Notes under the pieces: model-generated | The model's database searches: none | Seen by the model: the letters and a program-made list of their open reading frames with translations, nothing else | What the model was told of the DNA's origin: nothing | DNA from: Rhizorhabdus sp. | GTDB lineage: Bacteria; Pseudomonadota; Alphaproteobacteria; Sphingomonadales; Sphingomonadaceae | Direction: 5' to 3' | Assembly (NCBI GenBank): GCA_004297635.1 | Contig: SCUQ01000127.1 | Coordinates: 1-11,019 of the forward strand | Length of the DNA: 11,019 nt | Part shown: positions 11,000 to 11,019 of the stretch, piece by piece | How positions within the stretch are numbered: position 1 is the first letter of the stretch | Layout of the letters: each line of letters opens with the position of its first letter | Position numbers and translations under genes: made by a program

Positions 11000-11019
11000 T
11001 GTGATCCTGTGGGCGGTGC

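Overview
This is an 11 kb, GC-rich segment that looks alphaproteobacterial and most likely comes from a sphingomonad. That assignment is inferred from protein style (a TonB-dependent receptor with a DIIVTARKR box, two ester hydrolases, an Hsp20-lon pair) and from IS6100, which is common in sphingomonad degraders. No rRNA, tRNA or CRISPR array was seen.

Both ends of the window lie inside a copy of IS6100 (IS6 family). The same IS terminus, carrying the 5' end of the transposase gene, faces inward at both ends. The two copies are therefore distinct and inverted relative to each other, and their transposase genes read outward. This is the pattern of an IS6-type pseudo-compound transposon or of a replicative inversion. 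It also looks like a contig that stops where assembly meets a repeat. Each IS cuts a gene. At the left an AraC-family regulator loses only its extreme C-terminus. At the right lon is cut at the boundary between its ATPase and protease domains.

Between the IS copies, six genes are on the minus strand. In transcription order they are: a type-B carboxylesterase (8416-6932), a TonB-dependent outer-membrane receptor (6775-4661), a FAD-linked D-lactate/D-2-hydroxyacid dehydrogenase (4652-3249), an HSL-family alpha/beta-hydrolase esterase (3193-2243), an MFS transporter (2259-949, TTG start, overlapping the esterase) and the AraC regulator (869-90). The receptor-to-MFS genes are tightly packed and look like one operon. 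Together they read as a scavenging module: outer-membrane uptake, inner-membrane transport, cytoplasmic ester cleavage and oxidation of a 2-hydroxyacid product. The substrate is unknown; an ester of a D-2-hydroxyacid is the simplest inference.

The main new observation is a pair of related 15-bp near-palindromes (consensus about ACCTTTCTGATAGGT) found twice: in the araC-MFS gap (906-943) and upstream of the TonB receptor (6833-6869). They look like operators of one shared regulator, possibly the linked AraC protein.

On the plus strand at the right lie hsp20 (8670-9092) and lon (from 9089), translationally coupled through an ATGA overlap. An RpoH-like promoter candidate precedes hsp20. This is a stress-response pair and is probably backbone rather than part of the catabolic module.
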